Source: F-183 sp964627455
GTDB lineage: Bacteria; Acidobacteriota; Terriglobia; Bryobacterales; Bryobacteraceae
NCBI GenBank assembly: GCA_964627455.1
Contig: CAZVKC010000018.1
Span: 1 to 64,000, forward strand
DNA length: 64,000 nucleotides
Direction: 5' to 3'
Positions 45,900 through 54,494 of this stretch are shown here, piece after piece. A model generated the notes under the pieces. It had not been told where the DNA came from, made no database searches, and worked only from the letters and a program-made list of their open reading frames with translations. Both the position numbers and the translations under genes were made by a program. Each line of letters begins with the position of its first letter. The first letter of the stretch is position 1.

Positions 45900-46952
45900 C
45901 TAGCGCTTCTTCGGAGGCGTCAGGGCGCGCTTGATCATCAGGTCGCGATCGCCGGTGGACCAGGCATGCTGCAGGTCCTCTTCCGGCAATCCGGCCACAC
46001 GGCCCAACAGGATGTACGAAGGCAGAGAGTGCTCTGCCTGTTTCCATTTCGCCATTTCGACGATCGAGTCCCAGGCGCGGTCTTTAATCTGCGCGAGAAT
46101 CCGCTGGTCGCGTGAATCGGTGAGGTTCACCAGGAAGCGCGCGGCCTGCATGCGATCTCCCCAGGACAGCGAGTTCAACATCTCGATGAACCAGGTCGCG
46201 GGGATTTTGATTTCCGCATCCGGATCGAGCTTGGCCTTCACCGCGATCGCTCCGAGATTGCGCACGGCGTTGTTGCGCACCGTGTCGTCGGCGTCTTTCA
46301 AAGCATAGGAGAGATCATCGACAATGCGCGTCTTGTCTTTCGCGTAGCCGAGCACGTAGACGGCAATCGCCCGCTGCACCGGATCGCCCGCTTCGTGCAA
46401 CACCGACCGCAGCGCCGTGCCGTGCTTCTCCGCAAGGTCCACGAACTGCAGCTGGATTTCACGCGCCGGGGCGAACTTCATCAGCGAGTGGCCTTCGGTG
46501 AGGTCCTCTTGCGGCGTGTCTGCCTTGGCCGCTTCGTTGACCTGCTCGATGAACGCCATGTAGGCCTTCTCGACTTCCTCGGGGACCTTCGCTTCGCCGT
46601 CGGGTTCCGCACGATAGGAGAAATGGGGAGCGCCCCGTTCCTCGATTCCGACGTACAGGATCGCCTTGCCGGCTTCGCAGCAGACGGCCTGCGCTTCGGC
46701 GGCCACGACGCCGCTCACGAGGTTCATGCGGACCTCGAGTTCCACGCGGCTCGGCGGCATGGGCGAACCTTCGCTGATGCCGAGCGCCTTGCGCAGTTTC
46801 TCGACCGGCACCTTGCGCACGCCGTAAAAGTCGATGATGGCGACCTCGGGCCGCTTCTGCAGTACGGGCTGAGGCTGCGCCATGGCGGGAAGCAGCAGAA
46901 GTCCCGCGGCGGCCAGGAGTCTCGGGGTAAAGGAAGAAAACACGCTTCTCAT
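45900..46952 (-). CDS. Exported HEAT-repeat protein
   Basis: Signal peptide (LLAAAGLLLLPAMAQ). Residues 35-110 resemble a POTRA-like alpha/beta module (VAIIDFYGVRKVPVEKLRKA); the second half has HEAT/armadillo repeats, seen in LSYALKDADDTVRNNAVRNL and DRMQAARFLVNLTDSRD. Probably a periplasmic protein-interaction scaffold. Length 350. Converges with the kinase gene with only 13 bases between stops. No enzymatic motif seen. Confidence 0.78.
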   Translation of the reverse strand: MRSVFSSFTPRLLAAAGLLLLPAMAQPQPVLQKRPEVAIIDFYGVRKVPVEKLRKALGISEGSPMPPSRVELEVRMNLVSGVVAAEAQAVCCEAGKAILYVGIEERGAPHFSYRAEPDGEAKVPEEVEKAYMAFIEQVNEAAKADTPQEDLTEGHSLMKFAPAREIQLQFVDLAEKHGTALRSVLHEAGDPVQRAIAVYVLGYAKDKTRIVDDLSYALKDADDTVRNNAVRNLGAIAVKAKLDPDAEIKIPATWFIEMLNSLSWGDRMQAARFLVNLTDSRDQRILAQIKDRAWDSIVEMAKWKQAEHSLPSYILLGRVAGLPEEDLQHAWSTGDRDLMIKRALTPPKKR

Positions 46953-46968
46953 GTAGACGGATTGCCGG

Positions 46969-47451
46969 CTATTTCGAGTACGCCTGTTTTTCCGCCAGAT
47001 CGCCCAGGAGCGGCAGTTTCCACGTTTCGCCCGAGTAGGCCTTGAACATCAGCAGAACCCAGACCGCCAGCAGTCCCAGTCCGAACAGCGCAAGAATCAT
47101 GCTGCCGAGGATCGCACCGAGAACGGGAAGCAGCGTCAGCACGCCTGAGACGAGGAGCAATCCAAACCAGACGATGAAGGCCGTGATGCTGAAGAACAGG
47201 CTCTGCATCGCGTGAAAGCGGATGTTCGGCTTGCGGTTGTAGGGTTCGAGGACGAGAAACAGGATCCCGGTAAGAACGCCCATCAGATACGCGAGCGCGC
47301 AGACCAGATTGTCCGGCAGGTCGGTCGATTGCGCGGCGCCGGGAGGCGGAGGAGGCGGCGGCGGGACCGCTCCGGCAGGATTGTTGTCGGCGCCGCATTT
47401 GGCGCAAAAGCGCCCTTCCAGGGACGAGCCGCACTGAACACAAAAAGCCAT
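46969..47451 (-). CDS. Zinc-ribbon DUF4870-like membrane protein
   Basis: N-terminal zinc ribbon with two CxxC pairs (FCVQCGSS, FCAKCGAD), a poly-Pro linker (eight consecutive Pro), then a DUF4870-type membrane domain with about three helices and a RFHAMQSLFFSITAFIVW segment typical of that family. Likely an inner-membrane protein of unknown role. Length 160. Lies between rsmI and the HEAT gene in a minus-strand run. Confidence 0.88.
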   Translation of the reverse strand: MAFCVQCGSSLEGRFCAKCGADNNPAGAVPPPPPPPPGAAQSTDLPDNLVCALAYLMGVLTGILFLVLEPYNRKPNIRFHAMQSLFFSITAFIVWFGLLLVSGVLTLLPVLGAILGSMILALFGLGLLAVWVLLMFKAYSGETWKLPLLGDLAEKQAYSK

Positions 47452-47460
47452 GTATTCCTA

Positions 47461-48279
47461 TTATCGGCCTTCGCTCAGGATCCGGTAGACGTCGCGCTTG
47501 CCGAGTCCGCGGTCGCGGGCGACCTGCTTGATGGCGTCCATGCGTGACACGCCGGCGCGTTCGAGTTCCGCGACGGCTTCGGCGAGCGGCCGGTCGTCTG
47601 CGGCGGGCGCGGCTTCGGCCTTGCCGATCAGGACGGTCATCTCGCCCTTGATCGCCGGACGCTGCTCGAGTTCCTGACGGATATGCGCAGGCGATCCGCT
47701 GAGGAACTCCTCGTGGAGTTTGGTGAGTTCGCGCGCCAGCACGACGGGGCGTCCGGGCATTGCCTCTTCGATGTCCGTGAGCGTCTCGACAATGCGGTGC
47801 GGGGCTTCGTAAAAGACGAGCGTAGCCGGATCTCGCGAGAGGTCCCGCAGGACGTCGAACCGGGCCTTTCGCTTTTCCGGAAAGAAGCCGCAGAAGCGGA
47901 AGGCGTCGGTGGGGAGTCCGCTGGCGCTCAACGCGGTAAGTGCGGCGGAAGGTCCGGGAATGGCGGATACCGGGATTCCTGCGGCGCGGGCGTCGCGGAC
48001 GAGGCGGAAGCCGGGGTCCGAGATGAGCGGGGTCCCCGCGTCGCTCACCAGCGCGATCGATTCGCCGTTGCGCATGCGCCCGATCAATTCGGCCGTACGC
48101 GATTCCTCGTTATGATCGTGGTAGCTGACCATCGGCGTCGTGATGCCGTAATGGTCGAGCAATTTTCGGGTCTGGCGCGTGTCCTCGCAGGCGATGAGCG
48201 TGGCTTCGCGCAGCACGCGAACGGCGCGGTAGGTGATATCTTCCAGATTGCCGATCGGCGTCGCGACAACAAAGAGCAT
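47461..48279 (-). CDS. rsmI: 16S rRNA (cytidine-1402-2'-O)-methyltransferase
   Basis: Tetrapyrrole-methylase-fold enzyme that methylates C1402 of 16S rRNA. Seen: FVVATPIGNLEDITYRAVRV at the N-terminus, ACEDTRQTRKLL, VSDAGTPLISDPG and GPSAALTALSASGLP. The C-terminal helix region ends in a helix-turn-helix-like tail (MDAIKQVARDRGLGKRD). ATG 48279 gives the standard start; the open frame runs further upstream. Length 272. Divergent from the JAMM-like gene by 20 bases. Confidence 0.95.
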   Translation of the reverse strand: MLFVVATPIGNLEDITYRAVRVLREATLIACEDTRQTRKLLDHYGITTPMVSYHDHNEESRTAELIGRMRNGESIALVSDAGTPLISDPGFRLVRDARAAGIPVSAIPGPSAALTALSASGLPTDAFRFCGFFPEKRKARFDVLRDLSRDPATLVFYEAPHRIVETLTDIEEAMPGRPVVLARELTKLHEEFLSGSPAHIRQELEQRPAIKGEMTVLIGKAEAAPAADDRPLAEAVAELERAGVSRMDAIKQVARDRGLGKRDVYRILSEGR

Positions 48280-48299
48280 GAAATTGTTAGGATAAAACG

Positions 48300-49454
48300 T
48301 TGGCGCAGCAAGAAACGACACCCGCGGGATTCTGGGCCTGGGAACCTTCCGGAAAACCGGTGCGGATCCTCCTCGAACTCGACCTCGTGGATCAGATGAT
48401 GACCGCGATCCTCGATGGTTTCGGATCGGTCCCGAAGCGCGGGGCGGAGATCGGCGGAGTGCTTCTTGGTTCGAGCCAGCGGCGGGCTTCCGACGGATTG
48501 CTGGAGGTGACGATCACCTCGTGGGCGCCGGCTTTGTGCACCCATAAGTTCGGCCCATCGTTCGTTCTTTCCGAAGAAGAATTGGATGGGTTCGGGTCCG
48601 CGATCCAAAATGCGGGATCGACGGCCGTGGGCTATTTTCGCAGCCACACGCGCGAGGGATTGTCGCTGAGCAGCGAGGATATCGAGTACTGCCACCGGTT
48701 CTTTCCGGGTCCGGATCATGTCGTACTGCTCGTTCACCCGGCAGGCATGAAGCCGAGCACTGCGGGATTCTTCTGCTACGAGGACGGCGCATTGCAGGGC
48801 CGCACGCCGCTGGAATTTCCGTTCCGGCGGTCGGAGCTGGAAACGGGTGAGGCTCCCCAGCGAAAGCCGCTCGGGGAAAAGGATCGCCCGGCGCCGCGCA
48901 AACAACACGGCGCGGACGCGATTGCCGGCATCGCGGAATCGGTCGCCCAACGCACGGGCATCCCGGTGCGCTCCTCGCCCGAGCCGCTTTCCGATCTGCC
49001 GGCCTTGCCGATGCCATCGCAGGATCATCCGCTCCTGCCATATCCTTCGCCGGCGATTCCGGCCGGACGCTTGCGCAAAAACTGGGTGTGGTTCCCTCTG
49101 TCGTTCGTGTTTCTGCTGCTGGGAGTCCTGCTGGGATTTCAGGCCGCACTGGTGTTCACGTCAGGGCGGACATCATCGCAGGATCCTTATGCGCTGAGCC
49201 TGGGAGTCGAACGCCGCGGCCAGGATTTGACGATCAAGTGGGACCGCAGCAATCTGGCGGTTCGCACGGCATCGAAGGGCGTGCTGGACATTCGCGACGG
49301 ACGGTACACCAAGCGCGTGGATCTCGACAGTTCACAACTGCAGACCGGCAGTGTGATTTACCGGCACTCGTCCGACGACGTGCAGTTCCGCCTGGAGATT
49401 GTTCCCAAAGACCGCACGGTGATCGCCGAGACGGTCAACTGGAAGGGCAATTAG
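48300..49454 (+). CDS. Membrane-anchored JAMM/MPN-like protein with altered metal motif
   Basis: N-terminal MPN-like domain: Glu50 in AEIGGVLLG and YFRSHTREGLSLSSED at 112-127. The JAMM spacing is exact (H116, seven residues, S124, two residues, D127) but the first His of HxH is Arg114, so normal zinc binding is doubtful. A Pro-rich linker (residues 200-255) leads to one membrane helix near 260-282 (LSFVFLLLGVLLGFQAAL) and a C-terminal beta domain of about 90 residues outside the membrane. TTG start at 48300 with AGGAT six bases upstream. Length 384. Ubiquitin-like conjugation genes are not nearby. Confidence 0.75.
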   Translation: MAQQETTPAGFWAWEPSGKPVRILLELDLVDQMMTAILDGFGSVPKRGAEIGGVLLGSSQRRASDGLLEVTITSWAPALCTHKFGPSFVLSEEELDGFGSAIQNAGSTAVGYFRSHTREGLSLSSEDIEYCHRFFPGPDHVVLLVHPAGMKPSTAGFFCYEDGALQGRTPLEFPFRRSELETGEAPQRKPLGEKDRPAPRKQHGADAIAGIAESVAQRTGIPVRSSPEPLSDLPALPMPSQDHPLLPYPSPAIPAGRLRKNWVWFPLSFVFLLLGVLLGFQAALVFTSGRTSSQDPYALSLGVERRGQDLTIKWDRSNLAVRTASKGVLDIRDGRYTKRVDLDSSQLQTGSVIYRHSSDDVQFRLEIVPKDRTVIAETVNWKGN

Positions 49455-49514
49455 CTGCAAGTTGCGTGCGTTCGGCGCTGTGGAGGCGCATCTGCTGAGT
49501 TGATGATCATGCTG

Positions 49515-49821
49515 ATGACCAAACGCAAAACCGGCAAGTGCCGGGGAGATTCTGACCGAGGAGTTTCTCGTTCCACTCGGCCTGACGCAAAGCGCACTGG
49601 CGGAAGCGATGGGCGTGCCGAGGAAGCACGTCAACGAGTTGTGCAACGGACGCCGATCCGTGACCGTTCCGACGGCACTGATCCTCGCGAAAGTCTTCGG
49701 CACTACCCCGGACCTCTGGCTCAACATTCAACGACGGTGTGATCTGTGGGAAGCCCTTCACTCACCCAGCGAGCGAGAGCGCATTGAACGCGCGAAGCCA
49801 CTCAACCCGGTTGCCGCATAA
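49515..49821 (+). pseudogene. higA-type antitoxin gene with one-base frameshift, no higB
   Basis: ATG 49515 starts M-T-K-R-K and then leaves frame because the A run at 49527-49530 has one base too many. Removing one A gives MTKRKPASAGEILTEEFL, then LGLTQSALAEAMGVPRKHVN, a helix-turn-helix, and a C-terminal LNIQRRCDLWEA region: a 101-residue HigA/XRE-type antitoxin. A shorter product from ATG 49609 would lack half the helix-turn-helix. The usual upstream toxin gene higB is absent; only 60 bases separate it from the preceding stop. Confidence 0.78.
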
Positions 49822-49829
49822 CGGCTGTA

Positions 49830-51131
49830 CTACCAGCGCGGTAGGATTCGGCGCCAGTTGGGATCGACGTGGGCGCGCATTTCCGCTTCGTCGTCGCGCT
49901 TGCGATACGGCAGTTTGACGTAGCGCTCTTTCAGACGGGCGAGTTGATCGAAGTCGAGGCTCACGCCCAGGCCGGGCTTGTTCGGGATGCGCACCGAACC
50001 TTCTTCGAACGGGATGCGTCCGCCTTCGACGACTTCGTCCATCTCCGTCTGCCACGGATAGTGGGTGTCACAGGCGTGAGTCAGATGCGGCGACGACGCG
50101 CCGGCGTGCGCCATGATCATCATGCTGACGCCGACGTGGTTGTTCGAGTGCATCGACAAGCCCATGCCCAGCGTCTCGCAGAGTTCGGACAACTGCCGCT
50201 GCTTGCGGATGCCGCCCCAATAGTGCGGATCCGACAGCACGATCTGCACGGCGTCCTTCTTCCATGCCTTGGGCACGGCGTCGAAGGAGGTCACGGCAAC
50301 GTTCGAAGCAAACGGCGTGTCGTTGCCCTCGGACAGCAGCCACGCGCGAACCTCGGCCATGCCGTCGATGCCGGAAGTCGGGTCCTCGAGATAACCGCCG
50401 TCTGTTAATTCTTCCTTGAGTTCGCGGCCCACCCGCACGCTGGTCTCGACGGACCACGCGCAGTTGGGATCGATACGCAGTGGATACTTCGGACCGAACT
50501 CGGCCCGCAGTTCCTTGATCGTGCGGATCTCCTCATCGGGATCGAGCACGCCGCCCTTCAGTTTGATCTCTTTGAAGCCATACTTGGCGACCATCTGCCT
50601 GGCCTGCCGCACCATGGCTTCGGCACTCAAACCTTCCCCGTACTCATCCTCGCGCGCATCGTCGCCGATGCCGCCGCCGCCCGCATGCTTGTAAAACAGA
50701 TAGGCGGAAAACGGAACGAGATCGCGGGCGCGCCCACCGACGACATCGCTCAACGGCAGGTTCCACGCCTTGCCGATCGCATCGAGACACGCAATCTCGA
50801 TCGCGGCATAGGCGCGCACCGGTTCGTCGGTCGGATTCTCACCGGGCACAAACATGGTCTGCGAACGGTCGCCCGCCGAAACCTGCGCGGTCATATCGCG
50901 CCAGAGTCCGGTGAGTTGGAATACGTCGCGGCCCTTCAGCTTGTCACGCAGGGATTCGTAGACAGCGATCTGTTTGTCGCCGCCGTACGTTTCGCTGATG
51001 CCGGTGATGCCTTCGTCGGTCTTGAGTTCGAGGATGGTCCGCAACGCGTAGGGGGCGTGCAGACCATACGAACTGCGCAGCGGCGCGTCTGCCACTGCGA
51101 TGGGATGGATGAGGAGGTCTGTGATCCGCAA
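49830..51131 (-). CDS. Glucarate dehydratase-like enolase superfamily enzyme
   Basis: Mandelate-racemase/muconate-lactonizing subgroup dehydratase acting on an aldarate. N-terminal capping domain (residues 1-130), barrel with the KxK pair in FKEIKLKGG, metal-ligand Asp in LRIDPNCAW, Glu in YLEDPTSG and Asn in FASNVAVTS, and the late His in GLSMHSNNHVGVS. These match glucarate dehydratase, with a product feeding 2-oxoglutarate semialdehyde routes. The start is TTG 51131. Length 433. The 51-residue basic protein gene ends six bases upstream. Confidence 0.88.
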   Translation of the reverse strand: MRITDLLIHPIAVADAPLRSSYGLHAPYALRTILELKTDEGITGISETYGGDKQIAVYESLRDKLKGRDVFQLTGLWRDMTAQVSAGDRSQTMFVPGENPTDEPVRAYAAIEIACLDAIGKAWNLPLSDVVGGRARDLVPFSAYLFYKHAGGGGIGDDAREDEYGEGLSAEAMVRQARQMVAKYGFKEIKLKGGVLDPDEEIRTIKELRAEFGPKYPLRIDPNCAWSVETSVRVGRELKEELTDGGYLEDPTSGIDGMAEVRAWLLSEGNDTPFASNVAVTSFDAVPKAWKKDAVQIVLSDPHYWGGIRKQRQLSELCETLGMGLSMHSNNHVGVSMMIMAHAGASSPHLTHACDTHYPWQTEMDEVVEGGRIPFEEGSVRIPNKPGLGVSLDFDQLARLKERYVKLPYRKRDDEAEMRAHVDPNWRRILPRW

Positions 51132-51136
51132 GGGGC

Positions 51137-51292
51137 TTAGACCTTGCGTGCTCCGCGGGACGGGCCCTTCAGCTTCGACTGCCGGCGCTTGGAGTCCTTG
51201 CGCTTGGGCTTGACGATGACGAAGGTGCCGCTGCCGAGGTATTCGGCCTGGTACAGATTCTCTTTGACTTTCTCAGTGGTGGTAGTGGCCAA
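51137..51292 (-). CDS. 51-residue very basic small protein
   Basis: TTG 51292 is preceded by AGGAG at a nine-base spacing. The product starts LATTTTEKVKENLYQAEYLG, has SGTFVIVKPKRKDSKRRQ and ends KLKGPSRGARKV, with about a third Lys/Arg in the second half. The tail suggests nucleic-acid or ribosome binding. No family recognised. It sits six bases before the dehydratase gene and is probably cotranscribed. Too short for default gene finders, but the ribosome site and composition support it. Confidence 0.6.
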   Translation of the reverse strand: MATTTTEKVKENLYQAEYLGSGTFVIVKPKRKDSKRRQSKLKGPSRGARKV

Positions 51293-51336
51293 CTTGCTTT
51301 ACTCCTGGATTTGTTCGGAAACTCTAATTGTAACGG

Positions 51337-52566
51337 ATGAAGCGCCTACTTGTAATCCTGCTCCTGCTTGCGAACCTCGCCGGGGCGCGGCAAAAGCCGC
51401 CGGTCCAGGACGAGTTGTTCGGCGAGATCGACTCGATTCTCGCGGATCTGGGCAAGATCACGGGCTGGAAGGCGAAGCGCAAGGTCCCCGCGGATTACAT
51501 CTCGCGCGACAAGCTGCGGAAGTTCGTCGAGGGGCGCCTGCGCGAAGAGGTGAAGGACAACGACGTCCACATCGAGGAACAGATCCTGCAGATGTTCGGA
51601 CTCGTGCCGAAGCAGTTCGACTTGCGGAAGTCTACGGTGGATCTCGTCACCGAGCAGGCGGCCGCGTTTTACGACTACAACCGGCGGAAGTTGTTCGTGC
51701 TCGAGACGAACGAGAGTACGCTCGAACGCCGCGTGACGCTGGCTCACGAACTCGCGCATGCACTGGCGGACCAGCAGTTTTCGCTGAAGAAGTACATCCG
51801 CGGCGGCATGCAGAGCGATGACATGGCGACGGCGCGGCAGGCGGTGGTCGAGGGGCAGGCGACGTGGCTGATGTGGGCGTACATGTCGGTCCGCAACGGC
51901 AAGGAACCGTCGGTGCCGATCGAGTTGCTGGCCAACGCGGGGCTGAGCGCAGAGTCGGCCGGGGCTGGATTTCCGGTGCTGGCCGAGGTCCCGTTGTATT
52001 TGCGGGAGTCGCTGATTTTCCCGTACACACGCGGGCTGCTGTTTCAGAATGCGCTGTTCAAGAGCCGGGGCAAGGAGAGTTTCACGGAAGTGTTCACGCG
52101 CCCGCCGGATTCGACGCGGCAGATCCTGCATCCCGAAGTCTGGGAGGCGAAGGATCCGGTGAAGCCGGTGACGCCTCCGGTTGTCGCGAACGTCAAACGC
52201 TACCGGTTGCGGGCGGAAGGAACGATCGGTGAGTTCGACCATCACGTCATGCTGCGGCAGTTCGTGGATGCCGATGTCGCGGACTCGTTGTCGCCGCACA
52301 GCCGCAGCGGCGCGTACCGGCTGTATCATCCGAAGACGGCCGGCGGGACCGGGCATCCGCTGCTTGCGTACGCCTCGACGTGGGATCGCGACGAAAGCGC
52401 CGCAGAGTATGTGCGGCAGTATCGAGCGATTTTGTTGAAGAAGGCGAGCGGGACGAAGTTCACGCAGGAGTCGGCGGACCGTCTGGAAGGGTCCAACGAA
52501 TACGGCCTGTTTCAGGTGTGGCGCGAGGGCGCTACCGTTTACACCATCGAAGGCCGGCAACCCTGA
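51337..52566 (+). CDS. Exported gluzincin-like metallopeptidase
   Basis: Signal peptide MKRLLVILLLLANLAGA. HExxH zinc motif LAHELAHALADQQF near residue 137, with a likely third ligand Glu in VVEGQATWLMW near 175. The region after 290 is a separate beta-rich domain. Expected to be a periplasmic or secreted zinc protease, but the family is uncharacterised and substrate unknown. Length 409. Its stop overlaps the next start by one base (TGATG). Confidence 0.82.
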   Translation: MKRLLVILLLLANLAGARQKPPVQDELFGEIDSILADLGKITGWKAKRKVPADYISRDKLRKFVEGRLREEVKDNDVHIEEQILQMFGLVPKQFDLRKSTVDLVTEQAAAFYDYNRRKLFVLETNESTLERRVTLAHELAHALADQQFSLKKYIRGGMQSDDMATARQAVVEGQATWLMWAYMSVRNGKEPSVPIELLANAGLSAESAGAGFPVLAEVPLYLRESLIFPYTRGLLFQNALFKSRGKESFTEVFTRPPDSTRQILHPEVWEAKDPVKPVTPPVVANVKRYRLRAEGTIGEFDHHVMLRQFVDADVADSLSPHSRSGAYRLYHPKTAGGTGHPLLAYASTWDRDESAAEYVRQYRAILLKKASGTKFTQESADRLEGSNEYGLFQVWREGATVYTIEGRQP

Positions 52567-53396
52567 TGATGATCGAGACGGCGCATTTGTATGGTCCGCT
52601 GCATGCGGAGTTGATGCGATTGCTGCGGTCGCTGACGCCGGCAGAGTGGCAGTCGTCGACGGTCTGCCGGGGTTGGAGCGTGCAGGATATCGCGGCGCAT
52701 ATCCTCGATACGCAGACTCGCATTCTGTCGATGGGGCGGGACGGGCACACGCCGCCTCCACCGGAGTTCGAGATTGCAGGCTGGGCGGATTTGGTGCGGT
52801 TCCTCGATGGGTTGAATGCGGACTGGGTTCGCGCGGCGCGGCGCATGAGTCCCGGCGTGTTGATGGATCTGCTGGATGTGACGGGTCCGCAACTGGCGGC
52901 GCATGTGGAGTCGCTGGATCCCGAAGCGGCGGCGCTGTTTCCTGTGGCGTGGGCATCGGGTCCGGACGCGGGGAAGAACTGGTTCGACATCGGGCGGAAC
53001 TATACCGAGTACTGGCATCACCAGCAGCAGATTCGGGATGCGGTGGGCGCCGAACCCGTGCTTTACGCGCGCCGGTGGCTGCATCCGGTGATCGCGCTGT
53101 TTCTGTATGCAGTTCCACGCGCGTACGAAGGCGTTACGCAAGGCGCAGCGGTGGAGGTCCGGGTCACGGGCGAGGCCGGCGGCGCCTGGAGTGTGGTGCG
53201 GGAGGATGGCGGTTCGTGGGCGCTGTACGAAGGCGCGCCCGTTGCATCCGACGCCACGATCGAACTCAGCGACGACACGGCGTGGCGGTTCCTGACCAAA
53301 GGACTGACGCCGGAATCGGCGCGTTCTCGCATTCGTTTTGGAGGCGACTTGTCGCTCACCGAACACTTCCTGCGGGCTCACGCGATCATGGGTTAG
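52566..53396 (+). CDS. Maleylpyruvate-isomerase-like (DinB superfamily) protein
   Basis: Four-helix-bundle DinB/mycothiol-dependent isomerase-type fold. N-terminal segment LTPAEWQSSTVCRGWSVQDI and AAHILDTQTRIL carries the first metal-binding His; RNYTEYWHHQQQIRDAVG supplies the other two. The C-terminal ~90 residues form an SCP2-like beta domain common in this group. It may act on a thiol or other nucleophile cofactor; the cofactor is not known here. Length 276, start ATG 52566. Confidence 0.82.
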   Translation: MMIETAHLYGPLHAELMRLLRSLTPAEWQSSTVCRGWSVQDIAAHILDTQTRILSMGRDGHTPPPPEFEIAGWADLVRFLDGLNADWVRAARRMSPGVLMDLLDVTGPQLAAHVESLDPEAAALFPVAWASGPDAGKNWFDIGRNYTEYWHHQQQIRDAVGAEPVLYARRWLHPVIALFLYAVPRAYEGVTQGAAVEVRVTGEAGGAWSVVREDGGSWALYEGAPVASDATIELSDDTAWRFLTKGLTPESARSRIRFGGDLSLTEHFLRAHAIMG

Positions 53397-53559
53397 CCAG
53401 GAACATTAAGAAATGATTAAGCCCTGAGAGAATCCTCGATTCGAATCCACTACTGGTACGGGGTCACGCCCCGAAATGGCCGTTTTCCGGACGTGCGTCG
53501 CCAGTCCTGGGATCGCGTCTTCCCGGAATCCGTTGATGTGGTTCACGGAGGGTTCGTAG

Positions 53560-53811
53560 ATGTGGATTTACTTGTTGAGTTATCAGACGCCGGTCGACCC
53601 GGTCCCCGCTGCTTTTGAAAGATACCTGGCAAATCTGGAAGGCAGCCGGATCCTCGACAACCTGTGGGTTGTCCGAGGCAATCTCACCGCACACGCGCTC
53701 GTCGCATCCGCCCGCGCATTCCTTGGCGATGAATCGAAGATCTTTGTCGCAGAAGTACACGAGGATTACGCGGTCCACGGGGTTCCGGGACACCTCTACC
53801 AGCGCCGCTGA
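53560..53811 (+). CDS. Cas2/SinR-like ferredoxin-fold protein, standalone
   Basis: Short protein beginning MWIYLLSYQTP, with ILDNLWVVRGNLTAHAL and FVAEVHEDYAV, matching the beta-alpha-beta pattern of Cas2-like SinR family proteins. The Asp that follows the first strand in active Cas2 is Gln here (SYQ), so metal-dependent nuclease activity is unlikely. No cas genes or CRISPR array are in the window. GGAGGG lies nine bases before the ATG. Length 83. Preceded by a 163-base gap holding a small GC hairpin (53459-53473). Confidence 0.65.
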   Translation: MWIYLLSYQTPVDPVPAAFERYLANLEGSRILDNLWVVRGNLTAHALVASARAFLGDESKIFVAEVHEDYAVHGVPGHLYQRR

Positions 53812-53813
53812 CC

Positions 53814-54494
53814 TTACGAAATCTTCGACGACAACCAGTCGCGAACCAGTTCCTTCGCGGCCGACGGATACCGGTGCGCGCCGGGCAGCAGGTGGAACTC
53901 GACGTCCGTCGCGCGGTGGCGCAGGCGTGTCGGGAATCCGGCGACGACGTTCACGGGGAAGTATTCGTCCTGGTCACGAGAGATGTGCAGGATCGGGGTC
54001 GCGATCTCTTCGGCGTACGGACCATCCTCCCAGTCTTTGGGAACTCCGCCACAGACGCCGATCACGCCGCCCACCGCATCCGGATGCTTGCCGAGGAAGC
54101 GGTAGTTGAGCCCGACCGGTTGCGAGAAGCCGATCAGGACGCATCGCCGCGGCGGGATGCCGAAGCGCTTGCCCATATCCTCGACCACCTGGTGGACCAT
54201 CGCGTGATGCACGCGCGTCGCTTCCGGATGATGCTGGCGGATCCCCCAGTTGTACGCCGCGACACCACTTCCGGGACCCTCGCCCGCATACTGCTGGTTC
54301 GGACCCTGCAGCGACGCGATCACCTGATTGCCATTTAGCGTCGCAGCAACCAGGCGCAGCATGACTTCCGGGTTCATGCCGTAGCCGTGAAACGCGAGCA
54401 GCGCCGTATCGCAACCCTCGCGCGGCACGTGCAGCAGATACCGCGCCTCGGTGCGGATCTCGAACGAGTGCGTCTCGAAAACCGGCTGGCTCAT
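53814..54494 (-). CDS. Phospholipase/carboxylesterase-like alpha/beta hydrolase
   Basis: Alpha/beta hydrolase of the YpfH/acyl-protein-thioesterase-like type. Oxyanion region LLAFHGYGMNPEVML near residue 32; nucleophile elbow LIGFSQPVGLNY near 143, in which the last Gly of GxSxG is Pro; Asp in HISRDQDEYFP near 180; His in GAHRYPSAA near 212. Length 226. ATG 54494 overlaps the amidohydrolase stop (ATGA). Third gene of an operon with the EtfD-like and amidohydrolase genes. Confidence 0.85.
   Translation of the reverse strand: MSQPVFETHSFEIRTEARYLLHVPREGCDTALLAFHGYGMNPEVMLRLVAATLNGNQVIASLQGPNQQYAGEGPGSGVAAYNWGIRQHHPEATRVHHAMVHQVVEDMGKRFGIPPRRCVLIGFSQPVGLNYRFLGKHPDAVGGVIGVCGGVPKDWEDGPYAEEIATPILHISRDQDEYFPVNVVAGFPTRLRHRATDVEFHLLPGAHRYPSAAKELVRDWLSSKIS

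Noticed and set aside
53438..53448. GATTCGAATCC, similar to a tRNA T-loop
   Set aside because: No acceptor, D or anticodon arm pairs around it; it is just a ten-base palindrome plus one base.
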